Shown: positions 49,860 to 59,283 of the stretch, in pieces
Layout of the letters: each line of letters opens with the position of its first letter
Position numbering within the stretch: the stretch's first letter is position 1
Assembly: GCA_964400165.1 (NCBI GenBank)
Contig: CAYNSX010000001.1
Coordinates: 55,132-119,131 of the forward strand
From: CAYNSX01 sp964400165
GTDB lineage: Bacteria; Armatimonadota; Hebobacteria; CAYNSX01
DNA: 64,000 nucleotides
Reading direction: 5' to 3'
Translations under genes and position numbers: made by a program
The notes under the pieces: generated by a model
What the model saw: only the letters and a program-made list of their open reading frames with translations
The model's database searches: none
What the model was told of the DNA's origin: nothing

Positions 49860-50761
49860 CCCCGAAACCGTCACCGTACGGCGGCCAGGCCGTCCTCGAA
49901 GGCGTGATGATTCGAGGCAAGCGCGCGATGGCCACCGCCTGCCGGAAGCCCGACGGCGAGATCACCATTCGCACGGACGTCGTGCCCAGTCTGCTGCTGC
50001 GCTACCGCTGGCTGAACATTCCGTTCGTGCGCGGGCTGCCGGCGCTCGTTGACACGCTGCGGATCGGCTTCTCGGCGCTCTTCTTCTCTGCCGAGGTGCA
50101 GGGCGAGGCGGAGGGCAGCCAGCCCGTGCAGTCGTGGCACCTGGGCGTGAGTCTGGCGGTGGCGCTGTCGTTCGTGCTGGTGCTGTTCGTGTGGCTGCCG
50201 ACGGGGATGGGACAGTGGCTGCTGCCGAAAACAGCAACAGCGCTTCAGCGGAACTTGCTGGAATCGAGTGTTCGCCTGGCGTTGCTGCTCGGGTACCTCT
50301 TTGCGATTTCGCGGATGAAGAACATCCAGCGCGTGTTCCAGTATCACGGGGCCGAACACATGGCGATTCATGCGCACGAAGCCGGAGCGGACCTGACGCC
50401 GGCGGGGGCGCGGCCGTTCCCAACGCTGCACCCGCGCTGCGGGACGGCATTCATCGTGTTGGTGGTGCTGATCGGCTTCGCCGTGCATCTTGCGATGGGC
50501 TGGCCGGCGGTGTGGTGGCAGCGCTTTCTGTGGCGGCTAGTTGCCGTTCCTCCCATCACGGGGATCGCCTACGAATGGATTCGATTAGCGGGGCGGATGC
50601 CGCACTCGGCGGTGCTGCGCGTGTTGAGCGCGCCGGGGCTGTGGGCGCAATATCTCACGACGCGCGTGCCCGACGACGCGCAACTCGAGGTCGCCATCGC
50701 ATCGCTGCGCGCGTGTATCGCGGCGGAAGAGACCGCGGCGCCCGGGCCCGCGACTCCCTGA
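49856..50761 (+). CDS. DUF1385 (YqhQ-like) membrane protein, unusual start
   Basis: About 301 residues. YGGQAVLEGVMIRGKRAMAT is the DUF1385 N-terminal signature. RMKNIQRVFQYHGAEHMAIH and LHPRCGTAFIVLVVLIGFAV are also typical, with about four or five membrane helices. The conserved N terminus needs a start within about 10 codons upstream, but no ATG, GTG, TTG or CTG is in frame there. The only candidate is ATA at 49856, overlapping the rpmE TAG. The true start, a rare ATA or a sequence error, is unresolved. The family is linked by position to prfA; its role is unknown. Confidence 0.8.
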   Translation: MAPKPSPYGGQAVLEGVMIRGKRAMATACRKPDGEITIRTDVVPSLLLRYRWLNIPFVRGLPALVDTLRIGFSALFFSAEVQGEAEGSQPVQSWHLGVSLAVALSFVLVLFVWLPTGMGQWLLPKTATALQRNLLESSVRLALLLGYLFAISRMKNIQRVFQYHGAEHMAIHAHEAGADLTPAGARPFPTLHPRCGTAFIVLVVLIGFAVHLAMGWPAVWWQRFLWRLVAVPPITGIAYEWIRLAGRMPHSAVLRVLSAPGLWAQYLTTRVPDDAQLEVAIASLRACIAAEETAAPGPATP

Positions 50762-50764
50762 CGG

Positions 50765-50770
50765 TATAAT
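50765..50770 (+). promoter_or_regulatory. -10 box of a probably leaderless prfA transcript
   Basis: A perfect TATAAT ends 6 nt before the prfA GTG, with no Shine-Dalgarno and no good -35. This gives prfA its own start site inside the operon. Confidence 0.55.
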
Positions 50771-50776
50771 CGCGCC

Positions 50777-51883
50777 GTGGAACGCAAAGAGGCCTGGCTC
50801 CTGCAGCACCTGGAGGACCTCGAAACCCGCTGGGCGGAACTGGAGCGCACGGCAGCGGCACAACAGACGCTGACCGACCCGCGTGCCTGGGAGCGCATCG
50901 GCAAAGAGCGGGCCACGATGCAGGACACGCTCAATGCGCTGCGGCGCTACAAGCGGTTCCTCGACCAAGAGCAGCAGGCGCGGGAACTGATGGCCGAATC
51001 GAACGACGACGAACTGCGGCAACTCGCCGCCGCCGACCTCGAAGAAGCGAAGACGGGCAAGACGCAACTCGACGCGGTGCTGACCCGCTTGCTCATCCCC
51101 CGCGACCCGCGCGACGACAAGCCCGTCATCACCGAAATCCGGGCGGGGACGGGCGGCGAGGAAGCGGCGCTGTTCGCCGCCGACCTGGCGCGGATGTATC
51201 TGCGCTACGCCGAGCGACACCGGTGGAAAAATGAAGTCTTGAGCAGCAGCCCGAGCGCCCAGGGCGGCTACAAGGAAATCTTTCTCTCCTTTACGGCGGA
51301 CGGGGCCTACGGAATGCTCAAGTATGAGAGCGGCGTGCACCGGGTGCAGCGCGTGCCGGCGACGGAGTCGGGCGGGCGCATCCACACTTCGACGGCGACA
51401 GTGGCGGTGCTGCCGGAAGCGGAGCCGGTCGAGGTGGATGTGAATTTCGAGAAGGACATCAAGATGGATACTTTCATTGCGTCGTCGGCGGGTGGGCAGC
51501 ACATGCAAAAAAACGAGACGGCGGTGCGCCTGACGCACCTGCCGACGGGACTGGTGGCCACCTGCCAGGCCGAGCGCTCGCAGAAGCAGAACCGCGAGCG
51601 GGCGATGCGCATCCTGCTGGCGAAGATTCTGGAGCAGAAGCAGCAGGAGCGCGACGCCGAGCTCCTCATCGCGCGGCGGGGCCAGATCGGCACCGGCGAG
51701 CGCAGCGAAAAAATTCGCACTTACAACTTTCCGCAGAGCCGCATCACCGACCACCGGGTCGGGCTCTCGTGGCACAAACTGACGGACATCCTGGACGGCG
51801 ACCTGGATGAGGTGCTGACCGCTATCCGCGACCAAGAGCAAGAGCGCCGCCTGCAGGAGATGCTGGGAGACGGGCATGCCTGA
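50777..51883 (+). CDS. prfA: Peptide chain release factor 1
   Basis: A 368-residue class I release factor. The stop-codon tripeptide PAT is at 194-196 in QRVPATESGGRIHTST, so it reads UAA/UAG (RF1). The GGQ is at 239-241 in ASSAGGQHMQKNETAVRLTH. The usual GGQHVN is here GGQHMQ, changing two positions after the motif. The start is GTG right after a TATAAT box. Its end overlaps prmC by eight bases. It is methylated on the GGQ Gln by PrmC. Confidence 0.96.
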   Translation: MERKEAWLLQHLEDLETRWAELERTAAAQQTLTDPRAWERIGKERATMQDTLNALRRYKRFLDQEQQARELMAESNDDELRQLAAADLEEAKTGKTQLDAVLTRLLIPRDPRDDKPVITEIRAGTGGEEAALFAADLARMYLRYAERHRWKNEVLSSSPSAQGGYKEIFLSFTADGAYGMLKYESGVHRVQRVPATESGGRIHTSTATVAVLPEAEPVEVDVNFEKDIKMDTFIASSAGGQHMQKNETAVRLTHLPTGLVATCQAERSQKQNRERAMRILLAKILEQKQQERDAELLIARRGQIGTGERSEKIRTYNFPQSRITDHRVGLSWHKLTDILDGDLDEVLTAIRDQEQERRLQEMLGDGHA

Positions 51884-52772
51884 CGCGACGCGCTGTCCGA
51901 CGGGACTGGGCGACGCCGTGGCGTGGGCGGCGGGACTGTTCCGCGCCGCGGGCATCGACAGCCCGCAACTCGACGCCGAAGTGCTCGCCGCCTACATCCT
52001 GGACGAGGACCGCACCTTCGTCATCGCGCACCCCGAGGCGATGTTCAGCGAGCGGCAGCAGTGGTTGTTTGCAATTGCGGTGGAACGGCGGTCGGAGCGG
52101 GTGCCGCTGCCCTACCTGACCGGGCGGGTTGAGTTTCTGTCGCTGGCATTTGCCGTGACGCCGCAGTGTCTGATCCCGCGGCCGGAGACGGAGCACCTCG
52201 TCGAGACGGTGGAGGCGTGCGTGCGCTTTACAGACGACCGGCCGGTCATCGGCGCCGATGTCGGCACGGGCAGCGGGGCGGTGGCGGTGGCGCTGGCGGT
52301 GCGGCATCCGCAGTGTGTGGTGTATGCCATCGATTGCGATGTCGAGGCGCTGGCCGTGGCGGAGCGCAACATCGCCGCGCACGGAGTCGGCGACCGGGTG
52401 AAGGCGCTGGCAGGGATGCTGCTGGCGCCGCTGGCGACGGTGGGACTGACGCAGCGGCTGGACTTCATCGCCGCCAACCTGCCGTATGTCGGCGAGGCCG
52501 AATGGGGCGTGGTGGCGCCCGAGGTGCGCTACGAGCCGCGGCACGCCGTCATCGCCGGCAGGGACCCGCTGGCGCTCATCCGAGAGATGGTGGCCGACGC
52601 GGCGACCTATCTGGCGCCGGACGGCTGGCTGTGCCTGGAGATGGGCGCCGGTCAGGCGGACGCGGTAGTGACGCTCCTGAAGGACGCCGGCCACCGCGAC
52701 ACCCGCATCGTGCGCGACTTGGCGGGCATCGATCGCGTCGTGGCGGCGCGGGCCAAGCGGTTTGACGCCTGA
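51876..52772 (+). CDS. prmC: Release-factor glutamine methyltransferase
   Basis: A 298-residue class I methyltransferase. The N-terminal substrate domain is followed by LIPRPETEHLVETVEACVRF, the SAM loop GADVGTGSGAVAVALAVRHP and the catalytic tetrapeptide AANLPYVGEAE at Asn201-Leu-Pro-Tyr204. The common form is NPPY; here it is NLPY. It methylates the GGQ Gln of RF1 and RF2. It overlaps prfA at its start and tsaC at its end. Confidence 0.95.
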   Translation: MPDATRCPTGLGDAVAWAAGLFRAAGIDSPQLDAEVLAAYILDEDRTFVIAHPEAMFSERQQWLFAIAVERRSERVPLPYLTGRVEFLSLAFAVTPQCLIPRPETEHLVETVEACVRFTDDRPVIGADVGTGSGAVAVALAVRHPQCVVYAIDCDVEALAVAERNIAAHGVGDRVKALAGMLLAPLATVGLTQRLDFIAANLPYVGEAEWGVVAPEVRYEPRHAVIAGRDPLALIREMVADAATYLAPDGWLCLEMGAGQADAVVTLLKDAGHRDTRIVRDLAGIDRVVAARAKRFDA

Positions 52773-53409
52773 CCCGCGGCGGTTCGGGCTCGATCCGCAA
52801 CACCCCGACGCGAACACGGTGGACTCGATTGCCGCGCTGCTGTCGGACGGCGCCGCGGCCATCGTGCCGACGGACACCGTCTACGGCCTGGTGTGCCGCG
52901 CCGACCGCCCGGATGCCATTGCTCGTGTCTTTGCCCTGAAGGGCCGGCCGCGGCGCGAGCCGCTGATTCTCTTGATCGCGGCGGCGGCGCAAATGTCCGA
53001 GTATGCCGCGGAGGTGCCGCCGGCGGCGCAGCGGCTGGCGGCCGCCGGCTGGCCGGGGCCGCTGACGATTGTGGTGCGGGCGAGCGGGACCGTGTCACCA
53101 GCCATCCTGGGCGACGGAGACACCGTGGGGCTGCGCGTTCCTGATCACGCGGCGTTGCTCGCCATTCTGCGGCGCGTGGGCGTGGCGCTCGCCAGCACCA
53201 GCGCGAACCGGCACGGCGAGCAGCCGCCCGCGGATGCGGCGTCGGCGCTCGCCGCCCTGGTAGCATCGCCCGACTTCATCGTGGACGCAGGGCCGGCGCG
53301 GCACGGCGTGCCCTCGACGGTGGTGGATTGCACGGTGACGCCGCCGCGGGTCGTGCGGGCGGGCGCACTCACCGAATCACGCATCCGGGAACTGCTCGAC
53401 ACCCCCTAA
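52762..53409 (+). CDS. tsaC: Threonylcarbamoyl-AMP synthase (Sua5/YwlC/TsaC)
   Basis: A 215-residue protein with the SUA5/YciO/YrdC fold: GAAAIVPTDTVYGLVCRADR (about 31-50), VFALKGRPRREPLILLIA, AAGWPGPLTIVVRASG, VGLRVPDH and ALASTSANRHGEQPPADA. It makes threonylcarbamoyl-AMP for the t6A base of tRNA. The length fits the single-domain form, without the Sua5 C-terminal domain. The start is a TTG inside the prmC end. It is the last gene of the operon. Confidence 0.93.
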   Translation: MTPDPRRFGLDPQHPDANTVDSIAALLSDGAAAIVPTDTVYGLVCRADRPDAIARVFALKGRPRREPLILLIAAAAQMSEYAAEVPPAAQRLAAAGWPGPLTIVVRASGTVSPAILGDGDTVGLRVPDHAALLAILRRVGVALASTSANRHGEQPPADAASALAALVASPDFIVDAGPARHGVPSTVVDCTVTPPRVVRAGALTESRIRELLDTP

Positions 53410-53413
53410 CGCA

Positions 53414-53437
53414 CGAGGCCCCCAGTTGGGGGCCTCG
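53414..53437. terminator. Strong hairpin between convergent tsaC and porin genes
   Basis: CGAGGCCCCC-AGTT-GGGGGCCTCG, a perfect 10-bp G+C-rich stem with a 4-nt loop, 5 bp after the tsaC stop and 30 bp before the porin stop. No U-run follows on either strand, only TGTTGAGTCTT. It probably stops both transcripts. Confidence 0.78.
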
Positions 53438-53467
53438 CGGTGTTGAGTCTTCAGACTGCGTGTCGTA

Positions 53468-55465
53468 TCAGTAGCGGATCCCGAACTGCAAGCGCAGAGT
53501 CCGCAGGTCCTTTTGGGTTTCGTCGCTGTCGGGCTGCAGGATGTTGTGCACCGCCCGCGAGCCGAAGATCAGGACGAACGAAATGTCGTCGGCGAGCATC
53601 TTGTGCATTCCCGCATACCAGACAAAGTCGGCGTCGCGCCACTTCGAAGGCGCCGGGTCGCCGCTGGAGAAGCCGCCGTTGGCGAGCCACCCGAGGTATT
53701 CCTCGTCGTAGCCCTGGCCGTCGGCGATGGAGAGGAACACGGTGCAGTTCTTGCTCATGTGCCAGGAGGTGGACCACTGCCAGCCCTTGGCGATGTTGGT
53801 CGGGTCGAGGAACAACGGGCGGTCGAGCCAGTTGATGGAGTCAGGCGAGACCGCGGCGTAGGGGTAGAGCGACGAGAACGGCAAGTTGAGCGGCCCGGAG
53901 AACGGCCCGCTGTCACTGAAGAACGGGAAGACCGGGTCAAACCCGCCGAAAGTCGGCTCTTCGCCCGACACAATGGCGAGCGCGTAGCGCGGGTTGATCT
54001 GCCCCACCTGGAACGAGGCGTTCAGCGCGCTGCTCTCGATGATGTCGACATAGCCGGTCCAAGCGTCATTCTCAAACGGCGCCGGCCAGCCGGACGAGCC
54101 GCTGGCAACGCCGACCGGCATCCGCTTCAGCTGGGCGTATTCGCCGCCCCAGTTAAAGCCGAGGAAGTTGCCCTGGACATCGAAGCCCCAGCCGCCTTCC
54201 TCACCGAAGCCATTGGCGAGCCAGTTGCCCCCGAACTTCCACTCGCCCACCGGGAATTGGAAGCGGGCCGCCACATAGGCGTCCTCGCCCGGGTTCCCGA
54301 AAGTGCTGGGCGGGTCGAAAGTCGGCGGGAGCGTGGACTGCCCGAAGAACGCCTCGCGGTTGACCATGGCGCCGAAGAGCGTGACCTGGCCGCGCCCCTC
54401 TTCACCGGTGGTGAGTTTGAGGCCGTTCAGCGCCTGGACATTGTTATTCACCAAGAGGCCTTGGCCCCACTGGCCGGTGAACTGCTGGCCGATCGTGACC
54501 GTCCAGGGCACGAGCATATCGTGCTGGAAGCGGAACCAGGCCTGCCGGATGCGCACCGCGTTGAGCGCGGTGACGGAGGCGACGGTGCCGGGGCCGGAGC
54601 CGAGGCCCGGGTCACCCGAAATCAGGAAGTTGCTGACCGGGTCCATCAAGAACTCGACATAGGCGCGCGGCTTGTCGGCGTTGCCATCCGGCACATACTT
54701 CAATTCCGTGCGGACGCGCAGTGAACTGAACCGGGAGGCCTTGTAGGCATCCTTGAGGGTGTCGGTGATAGGAATGCCCGTGCCGATGACAGGGAGACCG
54801 GAGATCGGGTCAAGCACGCCGATGTTGCCGGCGGCAAACCCATCAGTGTCACCGTCGGTGATGAACTCGTTCGGGTAGCCCGTGGTGCCGCCGCCGGTGG
54901 TGAGGCGGCTGCCATAGGCGCCGCCGCGCCAGCGGATGTCGCCCGAAATCTGCAACTTGGGCGGCGTGATGCCGGAGGCCTGTTCGAGCGCCGAAACGCG
55001 CGCCGCCAGGGCCCGGTAGTCCGCCCGCACCATGGCGATCTCGTCATTGAACTCCTTTTGGAGTTTGGCGAGGAGCGCCTTGACCTCTTCATCGGTCATG
55101 TACTCGGGGTGCTGGTGCGCCCCAACGCCGGAAGTGGTCGGTCCCGCGGGGCCGGGCGTGGGCAAGCCGTTAATCTTCTGCCAGATGGCAGCAATCTCGC
55201 CGTCGGTCTCCGCCAGGCGGTCTTCGTAGTAATCGACCAACCGCGCGATCGCCATGGCGAATTCGTAGCGAGTCATCGGGATGCCGCCCTTGAAGGTGCC
55301 GTCGGGGTAGCCAATGAGGAACCCCATATCGGCGAGGCGGGCGACGGACCCGTACGCCCAGTGATCGAGCGGAACATCGCGGAAGGGAGCCTGCGCCCGA
55401 GCGGGCAGACCCCACAGTCCCAGCGCCAGCATACCGGCCAGCGCCAGTCCGATGCTTCGTCTCAT
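53468..55465 (-). CDS. SLH-domain porin (outer-membrane beta-barrel)
   Basis: A 665-residue exported protein with a strong Shine-Dalgarno (AAGGAGGAAG) before the ATG. After the signal peptide (cleavage near ARAQA) lies one SLH domain (about 27-80, DVPLDHWAYGSVARLADMGF, LIGYPDGTFKGG, MTRYEFAMAIARL). A coiled coil (about 125-170) follows, and then a beta-barrel ending in LRLQFGIRY with a C-terminal aromatic residue. This is the plan of SLH-OprB-type porins that tie the outer membrane to the cell wall. It is divergent from smc. Confidence 0.92.
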   Translation of the reverse strand: MRRSIGLALAGMLALGLWGLPARAQAPFRDVPLDHWAYGSVARLADMGFLIGYPDGTFKGGIPMTRYEFAMAIARLVDYYEDRLAETDGEIAAIWQKINGLPTPGPAGPTTSGVGAHQHPEYMTDEEVKALLAKLQKEFNDEIAMVRADYRALAARVSALEQASGITPPKLQISGDIRWRGGAYGSRLTTGGGTTGYPNEFITDGDTDGFAAGNIGVLDPISGLPVIGTGIPITDTLKDAYKASRFSSLRVRTELKYVPDGNADKPRAYVEFLMDPVSNFLISGDPGLGSGPGTVASVTALNAVRIRQAWFRFQHDMLVPWTVTIGQQFTGQWGQGLLVNNNVQALNGLKLTTGEEGRGQVTLFGAMVNREAFFGQSTLPPTFDPPSTFGNPGEDAYVAARFQFPVGEWKFGGNWLANGFGEEGGWGFDVQGNFLGFNWGGEYAQLKRMPVGVASGSSGWPAPFENDAWTGYVDIIESSALNASFQVGQINPRYALAIVSGEEPTFGGFDPVFPFFSDSGPFSGPLNLPFSSLYPYAAVSPDSINWLDRPLFLDPTNIAKGWQWSTSWHMSKNCTVFLSIADGQGYDEEYLGWLANGGFSSGDPAPSKWRDADFVWYAGMHKMLADDISFVLIFGSRAVHNILQPDSDETQKDLRTLRLQFGIRY

Positions 55466-55794
55466 CGTACTTCCTCCTTAAACTTCGGCTGTGGTTAGTG
55501 CGGCTATGGCGGGGGACGCCGCCCGGGAGTGTCCGTGTTTCCTCCGGGCCTCATCCCCCGATGGACAGCGCTCACTTCGGCCGCGAAAATCCGCAACGGA
55601 CGGATGCTCGCGCCTTCTCCTCCTCGGCCCCCTTCCGGGGGCGCTCGGACGATGTGTTTGATAGCGTTGGACTCGGCTCCGCCCAGCAGGCGAAACCGCC
55701 GGAGTATAGCATGGGCGGGCGGGAGCGGACAACGGGCGCCCTTCCGTTGCAATCCTCTGCTACAATAGCGCTTGCTTGGCGACCGATCGACCAT
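55466..55794. other. Intergenic region between porin and smc
   Basis: About 330 bp between divergent genes. It holds the porin Shine-Dalgarno (near 55470-55480), a GCCCCC-TTCC-GGGGGC hairpin at 55627-55642 and a TACAAT box at 55761-55766 that may serve smc. An open frame runs through part of it into smc but shows no coding pattern. No small gene was recognised. Confidence 0.55.
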
Positions 55795-58700
55795 ATGCGG
55801 CTTAAGCACCTGCGATTGCTCGGCTTCAAGAGCTTCGCCCAGCGGGCGACGCTGGAGTTTCCGTCCGGAGTGACCGCCATCGTCGGCCCCAACGGGGCCG
55901 GCAAGAGCAATATCGCCGACGCCATCCTCTGGGGCCTGGGCGACACCCGCCGCAAGACTTTGCGCAGCGGCCGGACGACGGACTTCATTTTCGCCGGCTC
56001 CGATGACCACAGCCCGATGGGGTTCGCCGAGGTGGCGTTGTCGCTGACGGATGATGCGGGGTGCCTGGGCTTGCCGGACGCGGTGGTGGAGATCGTGCGA
56101 CGCGTCAACCGCGACGGTGAGACGGAAGTGTCGTTGAACGGGGCGACGGTGACGCTGCGCGAGGTGCGCGACCGGCTGGCGGACACGGGGCTGGGCGAAC
56201 CCGGCTACTGGATTGTGACGCAGTCGCGCGTCGACGGCCTGGTGACGATGACGCCGGAAGAGCGGCGCGTGCTGATTGATGAAGCGGCGGGGGTCAACAA
56301 GTTCCGGCAGCGCAAACTGCACGCGCTGAACAAACTCGATCAGACGACGCGCAATCTGCTGCGCGTGCGCGACCTGCTCGGCGAACTGCGCAAACAGCAG
56401 GAGACGCTCGTCACGCAGGCCGACACCGCGCGCCGCCACCGCGAAGTGACCACCGAACAGGCGCGCTTGCGGCTGACGCTGTTGGCGCGACGCATTGAGC
56501 ACCTGACGGAACGCATCGCGTCCGACCGCACGCGCGCGACGGACATCGAAACGCGGCGCGCGGCGCTGGCGACGGAGCGCGAACAATTGGAAGCGCAGGG
56601 CGCGACGCTGACCCGGGCTTCGGAGACGGCGGCGCAGGAACTCGAGGCGCTGCGCACCTCGGCGGGACAGTGCCGCGACGAGTTGCGGCAGTTCGAGGGG
56701 CGCTGCGACCTGCTGCGCGAGCGGTGGACGACCGCCGCCGAACAGGGCAACACGGCCCGACGCGAGAGCGAGCAGGCCGCGGCCACGGCAGACGCGGCAC
56801 AGTCACAGTTGACCGCGGCACGAGCGGCGCAGGCGGAGCAGCAAGGGCTGCTGGACGAACTCGAGACGGCGCTCGGGCGGGTGCACCGGGCGCTTGAGGC
56901 GCTGCCGGCGGTGCCCGACAGCCCGCCGCAGGCGGAAGACCGCGAGGCGCTGGCGGCGCAGCGAGACGAATTGCGGGCGCACGAGGCGGAATTGGCGGGG
57001 CAGTTGCGGGCGGCGTTGGTGCAAGGCGAGCGCCTGCAAACCGAATTGGACGAACTGGGCGCGGCGCTGGAGCAGACGGAAACGCAATGCATGGCCGCCG
57101 AATCGGCGCTGGCCGAGGCGCTGGCAGCGCACGGCGACCAGCAGCGCGCGCAGGCGGCAGCGCGGTCACAGGTGCACGAGTGCGAGCAGCGGCGCGACCG
57201 GGCCGGACACGAATTGAGCGCGGTGCGGGCGCGGCAGGTGGCGCTCGATGCGCCAGTGGCGCCGCCGGAGGGGGTGCAGTCGCTCGAAGACGCCATCCAC
57301 CAAGCCGTGGAAGCGACGCCGGTGGCCGTGCGCGAGGCGATTGCATCGGCGCTGGCGCCGTACCGGTCGGCGTGGGCGATCAACGGAACGCCGCCGGGCG
57401 AAGTGCTCGAGGCCGCGGCGCGGCAGGGACGGCGCGTGCGGCTGGTGCGCGAGGTGCAAGAGCTGCGGCCGCCGCAGGCGCACGGCGTGCCGGGCGCACT
57501 GGGGTGGGCGGAGGAATTGTGTCCGGTGAACGGGGCGGTGGCCATCCGGTCGCTGCTGAACGGGATTCTGGTGGTGCCGGATTTGGAGACGGCACTGCGC
57601 GCCTGGCCGCAATTGCCGGATGGCGCGCGCGGGATGGCGACGCTGCGGGGCGACCTGCTGCTGCGCGAGGCGCACCTGGAGGGCGGACAAGCGCCGACGC
57701 TGCTGGCGCTGTCCTCGGCGGCGCTGCGGGAACGCGAGACGGCGCTGGCGCGAGAATACGACGACGCGCAGGCGGCGCTGCACGCGGCGCGCGCAGCGGT
57801 CGATACCGCGGGCGGGGCGCACGGGGACACGCAAGACCGCCTGGCGCGGGCTCGGGCCGGTGTCGACTCCCGGCGGGCGCAGGCGATCGAGTGGCAGCGG
57901 CAGCGGGCGCGCATCGAGTCGGAGCGTGAGGCGAACGCCGCGCAGACGGCAGCGCTGGAGCCGCAGCTGCACGAGACCCGCGACGAAGTGGACGGGTGCG
58001 AGGCGCAGTTGGCGACGCTCGACGAGCGGATGGCGCCGCTGACCGAGCAGCAGCGGCAGCGACAGGCGGAGCGAGAGGGGTGCCTGTCGGAACTGGCAGA
58101 TTTGCGAACGCAACACGCCGAGGTGACCGCGCAGCTGGCGGCGGTCGCCAAAGATGTGGAGCGGCTGGATGCCGAGATTCAAGCAGCGGGGGCGCGGCAG
58201 GCCGAACGCGCGGAGGCGGCGGCAACGCTGCTCGATCGCGCCGAACAGACGCGGCTGGCGCACCTCGAAGCAGACACGCGCCGCGCGGATTTGGCGGACC
58301 GGCTCGACGCAGCGGAGCGTGAAGCGCGCGCCGCCGAGGAGGCGGTGCTGTCCGCGGCCCGCGAGCGGCAGCAACTGGCGGAGCGGCTGCGGCAGGTGTC
58401 CTCCGAACTCGAAGAATTGGGCAACGAGTTGCAGGATGTGCGCGTCCGGCTGTCGCGGGGCGAGGCCGAATTGGAGCAGTTGGTGGAACGGCTGCGCGAG
58501 GAGCACCATCTGCAGCCGGACCAACTGGGCGGGGCCGAACTGATGGAGGGGACTCGCAAGGGACACGAAGAGCGGCTGGAAGTAGTGCAGGCGGAATTGG
58601 CGACGCTCGGCGAAATCAACTTCGCCGCCGAAGCCGAGATGAACCGGCTCACCGAGCGCATCACCTTCTTGCAGAGCCAGGCGACCGATTTGGAGCAGGC

Positions 58701-59223
58701 ACACACCGACCTGCTGCGCGCCATCGCCGACCTGGACAGCGCCACGCGCGAGCAGTTCTTGCAGGCGATCGAGGCGGTGCAGATGGAATTCAACCGGTTG
58801 CTGGAGCGCATTTTCGAGGGCGGGTCAGGGCAATTGCTGCTGGATAATCCCGAACAGCCCGAGGACAGCGGCGTCACGCTCGATGTCACCTTGCCGGGCA
58901 AGAAGGCGAAGGGCTTGAACGCACTGTCGGGGGGCGAGCGGGCGCTGGTAGCGCTGGCGCTGACCTTTGCGCTGTTCAATGTGCGGCCGGCGCCGTTCGT
59001 GGTGCTCGACGAAGTGGATGCGCCGCTCGACCACAAGAATGTGCAGCGCTACATCCAATTGCTGCGCGACTACTGCAGCCGGATGCAGTTCATCCTCATT
59101 ACCCACAACCACGAGACCATTGCCGCCGCCGACGCGCTGTACGGCATCAGCATGCCGCAGCGCGGGGTGAGCAGCGTCATCAGCCTCGACCTAAGCCGCC
59201 TGGCTCCCGCCTCGCCGGCCTAG
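55795..59223 (+). CDS. smc: Chromosome segregation protein SMC
   Basis: A 1142-residue SMC. Head: MRLKHLRLLGFKSFAQRATL, Walker A GPNGAGKS (31-38), RVDGLVTMTPEERRVLIDEA. Two long coiled coils rich in Ala, Glu, Gln and Arg flank a hinge (about 488-640, VREVQELRPPQAHGVPGAL). The C head has the ABC signature NALSGGERALVALALTFALF (about 1042) and Walker B FVVLDEVDAPLD. It condenses and aligns chromosomes with ScpA and ScpB, which are not here. The upstream open frame of 99 codons is not coding. It ends 60 bp before the secretin genes. Confidence 0.97.
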   Translation: MRLKHLRLLGFKSFAQRATLEFPSGVTAIVGPNGAGKSNIADAILWGLGDTRRKTLRSGRTTDFIFAGSDDHSPMGFAEVALSLTDDAGCLGLPDAVVEIVRRVNRDGETEVSLNGATVTLREVRDRLADTGLGEPGYWIVTQSRVDGLVTMTPEERRVLIDEAAGVNKFRQRKLHALNKLDQTTRNLLRVRDLLGELRKQQETLVTQADTARRHREVTTEQARLRLTLLARRIEHLTERIASDRTRATDIETRRAALATEREQLEAQGATLTRASETAAQELEALRTSAGQCRDELRQFEGRCDLLRERWTTAAEQGNTARRESEQAAATADAAQSQLTAARAAQAEQQGLLDELETALGRVHRALEALPAVPDSPPQAEDREALAAQRDELRAHEAELAGQLRAALVQGERLQTELDELGAALEQTETQCMAAESALAEALAAHGDQQRAQAAARSQVHECEQRRDRAGHELSAVRARQVALDAPVAPPEGVQSLEDAIHQAVEATPVAVREAIASALAPYRSAWAINGTPPGEVLEAAARQGRRVRLVREVQELRPPQAHGVPGALGWAEELCPVNGAVAIRSLLNGILVVPDLETALRAWPQLPDGARGMATLRGDLLLREAHLEGGQAPTLLALSSAALRERETALAREYDDAQAALHAARAAVDTAGGAHGDTQDRLARARAGVDSRRAQAIEWQRQRARIESEREANAAQTAALEPQLHETRDEVDGCEAQLATLDERMAPLTEQQRQRQAEREGCLSELADLRTQHAEVTAQLAAVAKDVERLDAEIQAAGARQAERAEAAATLLDRAEQTRLAHLEADTRRADLADRLDAAEREARAAEEAVLSAARERQQLAERLRQVSSELEELGNELQDVRVRLSRGEAELEQLVERLREEHHLQPDQLGGAELMEGTRKGHEERLEVVQAELATLGEINFAAEAEMNRLTERITFLQSQATDLEQAHTDLLRAIADLDSATREQFLQAIEAVQMEFNRLLERIFEGGSGQLLLDNPEQPEDSGVTLDVTLPGKKAKGLNALSGGERALVALALTFALFNVRPAPFVVLDEVDAPLDHKNVQRYIQLLRDYCSRMQFILITHNHETIAAADALYGISMPQRGVSSVISLDLSRLAPASPA

Positions 59224-59283
59224 GCAGCAGGAGTAACGCGCCCCCCGCCGGAAGAGTCTGACCGCGGTGGGAGGAGCCCCCGA

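Noticed and set aside
55498..55794. 99-codon N-terminal extension of SMC
   Set aside because: SMC begins at MRLKHLRLLGFKSF; the upstream residues are Pro/Ser/Arg-rich, include the intergenic hairpin and have no family match.
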